From: Archegozetes longisetosus
Lineage: Eukaryota > Arthropoda > Arachnida > Sarcoptiformes > Trhypochthoniidae
DNA length: 64,000 bases
NCBI GenBank assembly: GCA_018873245.2
Contig: JAEMBT020000009.1
Location: 9,557,288 to 9,621,287 of the forward strand
Reading direction: 5' to 3'
The translations under genes and the position numbers were made by a program. Under the pieces are notes generated by a model. It was given only the letters and a program-made list of their open reading frames with translations. It was not told the origin of the DNA and did not search any database. Within the stretch, counting starts at the first letter, position 1. Each line of letters starts with the position of its first letter. Positions 24,569 to 34,085 of the stretch are shown in pieces.

Positions 24569-26031
24569 TAATATTATGCTAAAGATCTGGAGTAATCACT
24601 TAAACGTATAAGTCGTGAAAGTGATCAAAATTAATGGTTTCAAATAATCTATATGAACTTTGAAAGAATATGTTGAAAAATAGAAATTTAATCTGACTTA
24701 ATAATGCAATAGTTTTGTGGTATCAGGCAAAATATCACATACAAAGATTATTATATGTAATATTGTCGTGTAGTATTTTGTCTGATACCACAAAACTATT
24801 GCATTATTAAGTCAGATTATATTTCTATTTTTCAACATATTCTTTCGATGTTCATATAAGTTATTTGAAAAGTTGCATACGGTGTTTAAGAATAAAATCC
24901 CAGAACTGGATTATAGTCTTCAGCCTAACATCAATAATCCCCTCAATGACCAAAATCTTCATTAGCGGAAAAAATTTGTCTATGAAATGAGATGTCTGTG
25001 ATATGAAATGCCTATAAAGTGGATGCCTATCAATTGGAGCAGTGATGCACACGCTCGACGCTCATGCTCGCGCTCGGTCAGAAATTGGCGCTCGGCGCTC
25101 GAGCGCCGAGTGTTTACCGAGCGTCAAGTAAGCAAAGTCTATGAATTGAAAGGTCTTTTCTACACAAAATTATTTTTTAAAGCTATAACTTTATTTGTAT
25201 ATAAATTTCATAAATATGATACTCACTCATTGAAAACCATTCAAACAAATACTTTAGTTCAAAAGCTGATGTCATATATAGATACATCAGTATAACTTTG
25301 CAATTTTTAGAGCTCCTTATTCAACACTATATTCAAGAGATTAATACAGTTGATTATAAACATTACCGGTTATAATGTTCAATGTAATGTTCAAAAATTG
25401 CAAAGTTATACTGTTTTCCCTATAAATAAATTGTTTATATTGAAGATATGCGAACACAATTAGTTTCAGACTCAAAAAGATTCTGTGTAAACTCTTTAAA
25501 ACAGAATAAGTCATAAATTTTTATGTAAAAATTTATATTTAGTAAAATCTAACTTTTTTGTATTAAAAAATATCTATACTCTATTTCTAATATGGAAAAT
25601 ACGTACTAGGGCTGAGCCGGTGCCAGAAAGTAGTCACCCATTACTTTACCAAAAGTAGTCAGTAGTCATGACTATTTTCCTGACTATGATCACATTTACG
25701 AGTATCATTTATTGACGAGTAGTCATGGGTATTTTCAGGTAGCCACGGGTTTTCAAAATTACTTACAACTCATTGAATGCGAGTATTTATTTATTGAGTT
25801 TTATTCACTAGAAAATATAAAAGACAGTTTAACAATAAAATTTGTAAAATACTTGACAAGTTTCATTAATGAAGTAATTGACAAGATTTGTGAAGAGAAT
25901 AGTAATTACTAATTGTGAAATTTCTAATAATAAGTTTTACTATCACCCGGATTTTAATTTTCAGTTGACGTAATCTTTATAGATAAGAAAATCAGTTTCC
26001 TGTGTTCATCATTATTACTTATATAGAGATA

Positions 26032-27328
26032 TAACTAAAAATCCGGAATTAATTGAGTAATTTATTAGTCGGATGGGGGCGCGCTCACAACAGTGAGCAA
26101 AGAAATGTTCGAAAGTCTTAATACCATTGAACCGAATACCATAAGAGTTTTATTGAATAAGTATATGTCTTGAGCTATGGAAGCGCTTAAACAAGAAGAA
26201 AGGCGTTTAATAATTGGAAACTTTTATTAAGAACACAAATCAAAAGGAAAACAGTTTACTGTAAAACATTTTCTTCGTATGGGAATCAAGAGGTCCACTA
26301 TTTATGATATCATTCGAAGATCAGAAAACGGGTTATCAATGAAAAGAGCAGTCGGATCGGGTCGACCAGCGGTAAAAATGACTAAAGAAAAGACTAAAGC
26401 CTTAATAAAAGCATTCGATGGAAAGACTGGTGTCTCGCAATCAAAACAGGCCCTCAGATTCGGTGTATCACAACCACATGTGTGTCGTATTTTGAAGAAA
26501 AATGGTATCAAACGATATCAGAGGCAATCAAAACCTGAAGTCGATGATAAACAAAAGGAACGGCAAAAGAAACGACTCATCAGACTATCGAAAAACGAAA
26601 TGCGGCCTAAAAATGGTTTACATATTGTGATGGATGACGAGTCCTACTTCCCGATGACTGGTCACAATCAACCGGGTAATCGAAGCTACTATACTAGAGA
26701 TAAGAACAACACTGATTCGGAAACTAAATACTATACCACTAAGAAGTTTCCCGAAAAAGTCTTAGTTTGGGTCGCCATTAGCTCAAAAGGGTGTTCGGTT
26801 CCTTTTCTCTGTAAAAGTCAAGCCATAAATATGAATCTGTACTCAAAAGAGTGTCTGATCAAAAGATTAATACCGTTCCTGAAAAAGTACCACAAAAATG
26901 ACAAATATGTCTTCTGGCCGGACGGGGCATCCGCTCATTACGGAAGTGATTCGATTAATGTGTATGAGAAGTACGGTATAAGATTCATAAAACGAGAGCA
27001 CAACCCTCCGAATGTGCCTCAACTAAGAAATATCAAAAAGTTTTGGGCACACCTCAAGTCCAAAGTTTATGGTAACAATTGGATGGCTCGAGATTACAAT
27101 CACTTAATGACCAGAATTCGTTTAAAACTCAAAGAATTCTGTCCAAAATATTTTTCGCGACTACTTTTCAAGACCAAGACTTCCATTAGAAGAGCGGCTG
27201 ATTCCAACCCGGAGTATATGTTTACTTAAGGCTTATATACTATAGTTTCTCATAATAAATAATTTTTATTCTACAACAACTCATTTGTAGATTTTAAAAA
27301 CTATATAAAAATTCCGGATTTTTGCTTA
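26032..27328 (+). mobile_element. Tc1/mariner-type element, near full length but dead
   Basis: A 1,297-bp element with TIRs TAASYAAAAATCCGGAATT between TA dinucleotides (26030-26031 and 27329-27330). The length is normal for an autonomous Tc1/mariner copy. It carries one transposase gene on the plus strand and is the innermost layer of a four-level nest in the IR-B intron. Confidence 0.9.
26177..27229 (+). pseudogene. Tc1/mariner transposase, inactivated
   Basis: Cut-and-paste DDE transposase. The best start is ATG at 26177, but codon 18 is TAA (26228-26230). An open frame of 316 residues continues from ATG 26279. Numbering from that ATG: helix-turn-helix domains fill residues 1-75 (second one QPHVCRILKKNG), the first catalytic Asp is in VMDDESYF (D119 or D120), and the second in WPDGASAHYG (D215). 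The third acidic residue, normally Glu in the motif PIEDFW, is Lys here (IKKFW, K253, codon 27035-27037). The spacing corresponds to DD37E. An early stop and loss of the third catalytic residue mean it should be inactive. Confidence 0.85.
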
Positions 27329-27650
27329 TATTCCTATACGATAATTATCATAAAAACATTTACATAAGTAGTCGTGATTACTTGTGAGTAACCGCCAATG
27401 AATGAGTAATCATTAGTGAGTGACTACCGGATATTTTATGAAGTCGGTAGTCAGTAGTTACCCGACTACTAACCGACTACTCATGGTAGTTGGCACAGCC
27501 TTAATACGTACTAAGACTTGACGCTCAACGCTCGCGCTCGGGGGTAAGACGCTCGAGCGTCCACTCACGCTCTGCAAAATTAGAACGCTCGACGTTCGCG
27601 CTCGCTACCGAGCGCCAAACGCTCGAGCGTTGAGCATCACTGAATTGGAG

Positions 27651-28647
27651 TTTAACCCAACAACGAGACCAGCTCGAAAGCATAGACGAGTTTGGCAGAA
27701 ATCAGCTCAACCGAAGAGATTAATTTTTCTACTCAGCTGTTTCTCAGTTTAGATTTTAGAGACCTTCTCTACTTTCAAACTCATTATGAAAGGTTAATGT
27801 TTTAAGAATTCAAGTCTCAAATATGCACTCGGTCTTCTCAAAAAATATTTCGTCATTGATATAATAGATAATAAAAGTTTATGGAACAACGATATGCTAT
27901 GAATAAGAGTTAAGCCAAATTACCAAATATAAAAACTAAAAATTTGATTCAACTTTTCGAAAGTATAAATATTTTTATAACTCTACTGATAAGTTATACT
28001 TTTAATTTCAAACTTCAATTCAAATATTGATGGAAATTAATTTACAAAATCTAGTTTTTAGTCTTATGATTATTTTTGTTGACTATTCATACTTATGTTT
28101 TAATCTAAATCTGTTGATTACTATCACATTTTCGATATTACTTCATAAGTATGAACAAACAAACAAAACCTTAAGTTAAGGGATGAGAAAATCGTTTGTA
28201 AAATAGAATTAAATCTATTTCGGTTACTCTGACAGATTAAAATTTGAGTCTGATAAACTGAACTTTCTCAAACCCACACTAGTCAATTCGAATTCAGTTT
28301 CAGTAGATTGTTTTGAATGCCACAAATTTGATCAAAATAAGCAATCAGTTTGAATGCGAGCCTCTCTGTTGACATTACATCACAACAAAACCTAATGAGA
28401 GTTTCCCCACAAATGATTCTCTAGAGTTTTGATTATCACAATTCATTCAAACTTCAAGTTTTTTAGTCATTAAAACATTTTAAAATGAACTTTTGGCTCT
28501 AGTATTCAAATATAATTTGTTTCTACTGGCAATAATATTTAAATCTATTAATTAAGAAATCAAATCAGAATTGAAGAGATTCTATTGTATTGAGTGCATT
28601 GCATGACTGCATTCACTTGTTTGATATGTTTGAATTGATTGACTTAC
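27651..28647 (-). other. IR-B intron, upstream part
   Basis: Diverged copy of the intron sequence also found at 53960-54910 in IR-E, starting with TAACCCAACAACGAGACCAG in both. No gene or complete element inside. Confidence 0.5.
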
Positions 28648-28877
28648 TTCACTTTATCCTTAACCATGAATTCTCTCATCAAAGCCATTAATGAACCACA
28701 AAACCGATGCTTCACCTCTTGACCAACAACGTGTCTTTCATGAGTTGTATACGGTATGTTTCTACCGATGAAAACATTGATAGTTCTATTAATCGGTTCA
28801 TCAGAAATAATGAATATGTTCTATTAGAGTATATCTCATGACAGAGTTTGTCAATCATTTTATTCAGATTGAAGTAA

Positions 28878-30363
28878 CTTTTTTGGACTACATCGCGGTA
28901 TTGTCTCTGACTTGTAAAACTGAAACGCAATATTTTGTCTTCTGTTTAAAAAGGTTTTGAAAATTTATTAATATTGTCGTATTAAAATTTCGATCGAAAT
29001 AATTAATAGTTGTGTTGGCAGTAAAACAATTGCTGAGCCTTTATGTGATATCTCGTTTAATGATATGTTAGTATAATATGGCTTTTAGTCTGTAGCGTTT
29101 CGAAACTGATCAATATTTTGTTAATTTCAATTAAGAGTTGTTTTAAAAAAGTCGTCATCACTTGAATTTGATGAATAACTTATGCTGAGAGAAAAATCGG
29201 CAGCAAACTCATTTTTTATAACTTTTTATTAATGAATCAAAAAAGACATTTTTCATACAATTAATGTAAAATTGATGAATTATTTTAGATTAGATAATTG
29301 TTGGCAGTGACTCACAAATACTGTCCGTTTTTTAAAAACTAAACTCAAATCTTTATAACAATTTTTCTTTATTATTACTCATGAATCAGAACTTACTAAT
29401 GAGTAAGTTTAAAACATATAAAACAAAATTTGATCACTTAGTAATTGATTTTGAATTAAAAACACTTTTAATCATAAAAACGGTGTTCACAACAAAAAAA
29501 AAACAGTTTTTATTTTGAAAACTCATTTATTATGTTCTCAAAAAAGTACTTAAAATGAATTTTAACAAGTTCTAATCAATATCTAGTAAGGATCAAATTT
29601 AATTATTTTATAGAGTTGATGCGAATATTATACCAATCTTGTTAGAATTTGATGTAAGATTTTTGATGTAACAAATCATGTATAAGTGATCCCGAATATC
29701 AAGTTTATTTTGGATCAAATTTGCAGTGCGTATTTGCACGACTAAATTTATCAAAATTATTGAGCTAATCGTTAATAAAAAACGATTATTAAACTTCAAA
29801 TAATAAACAACCATAATATATGAAAATTTGACTAAATATTTTATGATTACTTATGGAATTCAAAAAATGAATAAAAGCTCTGTTGACTAAGTATAAAGAG
29901 ATTGAGAAACGGATTCAATTGCTATAATCTCATTGAGAATACATCTTATTTTTCTGACAGAGGTTGAAATAAAGGTTAATCAAATCAAACTTTTATTGAT
30001 AATCAAATTTATTCTTCAAACCTTAATTACGCCATTACATTATAGTTACTGTTTTTGGATTTCGATCATTATATGATTGGAAAATCAGAGGTCAAACTCG
30101 GTGAATATAATTTATTAAAGAGATTCCTTCAAAATTAAGTGGTCACACCAGGTTACAAGGCAAACTATAAACAATTTTTAAAATTAATGAATAGCTAAGT
30201 TTATATAGAATATAACAGTTAAAATTAATAATCATTTGCATCTAAAGTGTTTCTGTATTGATGCAGTTGTCATCCAGTGTCAAATATGACAGTTTACTAA
30301 AAGTTCTTTATGGATTTAAGACAAGTTAAAAGTTGATTAAGAGCTTGGAGAAATACCCCACCC
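28878..30363. other. Spacer between IR-B and the CTCG-rich element
   Basis: First part is the upstream flank of IR-B (compare 47264-47700 and 55154-55600). From about 29880 the sequence is an older, diverged copy of the GR intergenic block (TATAAAGAGATTGAGAAWC). No gene is supported; the 68-residue frame at 29608-29814 is chance. Confidence 0.4.
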
Positions 30364-31125
30364 CAATGATGAGCAGTGCTCGAGCATTCGGTGCTCAGTG
30401 GCGAGCACGAGCACTGAGCACTTCAATTTTTCCGAGCATGAGCGCGTGCTCGAGCACCTTACCCTCGAGCACCGAGCACGAGCACCGAGCACTTAGTCCT
30501 AACATCAAAACTAATAAAAACGATGTCAGCTGAATGTAAAAATAAATAATTTTATTGAATAAAACTGAGAACTGCTATTCTAACAAATTGATATAGTAAT
30601 ACATGTATTATAAAGTATGAGAAAGTTTTAAAGATTTTAATCAGATTTTTCTGTCATTAGCTTATAAACCTCTACCCCCGGAGATTTACAATCAGTATTA
30701 AAGGGTTCAATATTTACTGTGGCGCCTGAAGACCTTTTGAGTCTGAAACTAAAAATAGAATTTAATATAAATATCAAATCTAAACAAATTTTGATTTAAT
30801 TTTAAAGTTAACATTCAATAATTATTTTCGTCCTTTTATAAATAGTTCGCTTATTTTATTGCAAAATGACATCAGTTTTTATCGTTAAGCATATACTTAA
30901 ACGGTATTTGATCTTACTTTTGACGTTTTAAATGTATTTTGCATTACATATGTTTAGGATTAAAGCTTTTAATAGACATAAAGTTTGGACATAGTGCTCA
31001 GTTGGTGCTCGGTGCTCGGGCACCTTCAAAATACGAGCACTGAGCACTTCGATTTTGTCGAGCACGAGCGCGAGCACTGAGCATCAAATTTTGTCTGAGC
31101 ACGAGCACCGAGTACGCTCATCATT
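30364..31125. mobile_element. hAT-like non-autonomous element with GTGCTCG arrays
   Basis: A 762-bp element with ends YAATGATGAGC and a near-perfect 8-bp duplication, CCCCACCC (30356-30363) and CCCCAGCC (31126-31133). Both termini have tandem, self-complementary runs of GAGCACGAGCAC and GTGCTCGGTGCTC, the same architecture as the 25040-27642 element with a different repeated word. The AT-rich core (30500-30970) has no coding capacity. The 66-residue plus-strand frame over the left array is spurious. Confidence 0.75.
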
Positions 31126-31676
31126 ACCCCAGCCTGGTCCCTTTTACTTCTCAAGCGCCATCACTGCTTATGAGCATAAACAACAAATAAAACAGACATT
31201 GTAGAGATAGATATAATACATAATAAATAAGTTTCGTAATTATTGTCATTAAATAACTGAAATTATGCATTATTAAATAATGTGATAGATTTTAGATATA
31301 AATTGTATATATCAGAGATTGAAATAGGTTAACAAACCAATAAAATCTTGGAAATCTAGAAAATATACTAAAACCTTTAGAATGACATGATACACTTTCT
31401 TTCACTAAGTGTACGACACGACAAAATCTCAAATCGTAATATCACACAATAAAATATTTTAACAGAAAAACTAAGAATCGATTCCTCACTTTGAGGCAGA
31501 CTAATTGGGCTTTCCGTTCACCTCAAACTTCACATCAGCAGATATTCATTTTTGACACTTTTAGCTACAGTATAATAAATAATTATAGCAGATATAACAA
31601 CAATTATGGAAACAGATAAAACATTTAAATGAATATTATAGTAATAGAAGTCAATAATTTTCAATATATTATCAGA
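31126..31676. other. 3' flank of GR4
   Basis: Diverged copy of the sequence 3' of GR2 and GR3 (compare 10240-10498). Contains no gene. The line up to the GR4 stop is AT-rich and probably contains its 3' UTR. Confidence 0.45.
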
Positions 31677-33023
31677 TCAATACAAAGACATTTCTATGAT
31701 TTTCATCATAAAAATCATAGTCAAGGCTGTGATCTATAAAGAATAAAAGTAGTCTTAAAATTCATATTAAATTACAAACCAGTTCTTACTTCGTATCCAC
31801 GAAAGCTGTTAATAATAAATAGTTTCCAACAATAAAATCCAATTTTCTTTTGACTCAATCTCTCAATGAATGACGACAACTAAAAACAATTAAAACCGTT
31901 TATTCAATGAATAATCGTTTAACTATTATAAGTTTTACAAACTTTGATGTGTATTGAATTAGTCAAGGACAGCTTGTTAGGTGTGAACACAATTCCCAAT
32001 AATATATTATACATTTTATTAGTTTGATAATAAACAGAAGAGGCACAACTTATAATTAATATCAGAGGGAATATGAAACAAATAGAACCAAACATGAATA
32101 TCAATTTCAATGTTAATCCAGTTTTCGAGAATATGACAATGAAAAGGAGTAAGTCAATTATCAAAGAGTATGTCAGCCAAACCCAGAATAAGTATTTCGA
32201 CCAAAAAGCTTTGTTGAACGAGTTGATTTCTAGATAGTTTGTATCCAAAGACTTCATTATAGCCATAGCTCGTTTGTTCGTTAGTTTTGATTTGTTTTTG
32301 ATGAAAATCTTAATTTTGTCATTCAATTCTTCAGATTTGATTGACAGATAATAGCAAATGATGTAAAAGTAGACCATATGGTATAAAGTAGTCGTACATA
32401 AGTGACAAGTGATTAAAACTACTAATATATTCAGAGGAAATATATAAAAAATAAATTGAATGAGAGAGCAGTTGGAAAAGAATGGAAAATTGAATAAAAT
32501 CAGACCAAATGTTATCATTACTGGTTTTGATAAATTATCACAAATATAGAATATTCTTTTTTGCTGTCTTCATCAATTTGTAGATTTTAGTTTCGTTCGA
32601 AAGTCCAATACTTAGCGGTGAAGTGAGTCCTGTCATCATCTCAAATAGTTTCAAATAGGTCGGGAATTGGTTATTCTTGTAATTTCTATAATGAATCCAA
32701 TGTGTAATCAGGACTAAGAAAGATACTGTTATTGATGTGATATTGACGTGAATTCTCGCGTTTATAAAGTATGAGAAGTCGAAAATGATTTTGAAATATT
32801 TAGGATTTTCTTCTGGCAATAGTAAAGAAATGATAGATTTAATCAAAAACAACGTATACGCTATGACAGTCAATAATGGGTTATGAAATGTGCTTCTTTT
32901 ATTCGATCCGTTTTGGAAAAGAGATACACCGTTGAGATATAAATGAGATCCTGCAGAAGTGACTAACAATTCTGACGATAATATTTGCGATGGATCGAAA
33001 TCACTTTCTATATTCAACGCCAT
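31677..33023 (-). CDS. GR4, gustatory-receptor-like 7TM gene with one frameshift
   Basis: Same family and exon plan as GR2: minus-strand exons 31943-33023, 31800-31879 region (best fit 31790-31879) and 31677-31733, introns of 63 and 56 bp. The start MALNIESDFDPSQILSSELL is conserved. The only lesion is one extra T in a T-run at about 32557-32562, where GR2 and GR3 read TTTTCG; it shifts the frame inside MKTAKR. Everything after it is open to the end of exon 1. It is the most diverged of the four copies but the least damaged. A single homopolymer indel leaves open a sequencing error in an otherwise functional gene of about 410 residues. Confidence 0.7.
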
Positions 33024-33328
33024 TCAGTTTTCTATTTTAATGGTAAATTGTAAAGTAATATCAAATTTGTAAAGTATATAAACAAAGCTTTCGAAGCGCT
33101 TCGAGATGATATCTAAAATATTGAGAATATTATTGAGTTTTACTATTATTTTATAGATATTCATTCAATGGTTTCATGATAAGAACTAATAAGACTTAGA
33201 TAAAAATTTATCGCAATAAAAACTTATCAAAATCTCATTAATCGTCTTATTTACCAAAGTTCAAAATTTAAACTTATTTATAGTATAATCGTCAATACGA
33301 GTGTATATATTTCTTAAGTAAAAATATC
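33024..33328. other. Upstream region of GR4
   Basis: 5' flank homologous to those of GR2 and GR3, split by the element that follows and resuming at 34086. No clear promoter motif. Confidence 0.4.
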
Positions 33329-34085
33329 GGTCAGAGTTGAGCGTAATATAATCTTGCAATAAAAACTGAACCAAATGTCCTAGAATCTAAAGTAAGTTAT
33401 AGTTGGAATCCTCTCGCAAACCTGAATAGAATGATATTGCAATTGGACATATGAACTAAAGTGAACAAAGTTGGGCCTAGATTACTAGTGGCTGGATCTA
33501 GGACCGTGTAATGGGTGTCAATATGACCGGAGCCTCGAGTGGAGTTCAATTATTAAATATGGTGGTTCTAGGGCTAGGTCTTGGGGTTTTAGTCCAACTT
33601 GCATATTCAAATTTCTCTGTAAAAAATTAAATGTTCACGTGCATAATTCAAACTAAGTGAAAATTGTGTCAGGTCGCGAAGCGAGGAACACGGAGCTTTC
33701 CGGGTGAAACGATCTGACGCTAACTTCAGCTTAGGTTAAACCAGATCCGTAGTGGTTAGGTTGAATGAGTCCCCAATAGGTACAATTAAATATCATAGGC
33801 TACTTCGCTTAAATAATAAAGTTGAATTAAGTCTTAAGACCTAGCTCTAGAGCCACCATATTTTATATGTTAACCCCACTGGAGCCTCCAGTCACATTTA
33901 CACTCAACACGCGGTCCTAGTTCCAGCCACAAGGGATCTAGGCCCAGCTCTCCTTTGCTCCCAGGGCCCAAATGTGATATCATTCTATTTAAGTTTGCGA
34001 GAGGTTTCCAATGACACCTTACTTTAGATTCTAGGTCAGTTGATTCAGTTTTTATTGTAAGGTTACATCAAACTCAACTCTGACC
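33329..34085. mobile_element. Long-TIR foldback element with 8-bp duplication
   Basis: A 757-bp insertion in the GR4 upstream region. Flanks are AAAATATC (33321-33328) and AAAATAGC (34086-34093); the GR2 flank near 12165 reads as the empty site. Terminal repeats begin GGTCAGAGTTGAG and are recognisable for about 270 bp on each side, leaving a loop of about 200 bp. It has higher GC than the host. No transposase. Eight-bp duplications occur in hAT, P and Merlin elements; the ends do not decide between them. Confidence 0.8.

Larger units (their letters stand above)
25607..27503. mobile_element. hAT-like non-autonomous element with GTAGTCA repeats (inner)
   Basis: Sits inside the CGCTCGA element, flanked by a perfect 8-bp duplication ATACGTAC (25599-25606 and 27504-27511). 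Ends are TAGGGCTGAGCCGGTGCC and its inverse form TAAGGCTGTGCC. Subterminal regions are packed with GTAGTCAGTAGTCA-type repeats in mirrored orientation (25640-25740 and 27365-27490). Without the Tc1-like insertion it is about 600 bp. The 66-residue frame at 25712-25912 inside it has no recognisable domain. Confidence 0.85.
25040..27642. mobile_element. hAT-like non-autonomous element with CGCTCGA arrays (outer)
   Basis: Flanked by a perfect 8-bp duplication AATTGGAG (25032-25039 and 27643-27650). The IR-E intron supplies the empty site (AATTGGGG, about 53950). Ends begin CAGTGATGCNCA, fitting the hAT consensus CAGNGNTG. Both termini carry GC-rich runs of GCTCGACGCTC and GCTCGAGCG, self-complementary and tandem. 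Without the nested element the unit is about 700 bp and has no transposase. The small frame at 25008-25295 across the left end is not a gene. Confidence 0.85.
24645..27700. mobile_element. Foldback palindrome copy 1, left arm truncated, interrupted by a hAT-like element
   Basis: Homologous to the palindrome at 53399-53949. The arms meet around 24750: GGTATCAGGCAAAAT is mirrored by ATTTTGTCTGATACC, with at least 90 bp of near-perfect complementarity on each side. The right arm continues to about 25031, and the host sequence resumes after 27650. The outer part of the left arm is missing. The 25040-27642 insertion lies at the right edge, in AATTGGAG. No transposase is visible. Confidence 0.75.
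22834..28877 (-). pseudogene. IR-B, ionotropic receptor pseudogene
   Basis: Minus-strand exons: 28648-28877 (lobe S1), 23134-24033 (S1 end, pore, S2) and 22834-23082 (S2 end, last membrane helix). The 4.6 kb intron is swollen by a nest of transposons. Lesions: Trp to TAG at 23922-23924 and at 23781-23783, Trp to TAG in the GIYDHW motif of the last exon (about 23060), Leu to TAG later in that exon, a 4-bp deletion in the same exon, and a 1-bp deletion in the lobe-S1 exon. The middle exon is otherwise open. The PPVW-site stop is shared with IR-D. In overall sequence IR-B is closest to IR-E (both read MLGLFMALLKKNIRTFFNNL). Confidence 0.85.

Noticed and set aside
25040-25130. GC-rich segment considered as a CpG island or tRNA gene
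   Set aside because: It is a tandem self-complementary array at a transposon end; no cloverleaf or A/B box seen.
25712-25912. 66-residue plus-strand frame inside the inner hAT-like element, considered as a hAT transposase scrap
   Set aside because: No recognisable hAT motif; too short to support.
30333-30533. 66-residue plus-strand frame
   Set aside because: Read through the GTGCTCG repeat array of a hAT-like element; composition reflects the repeat.
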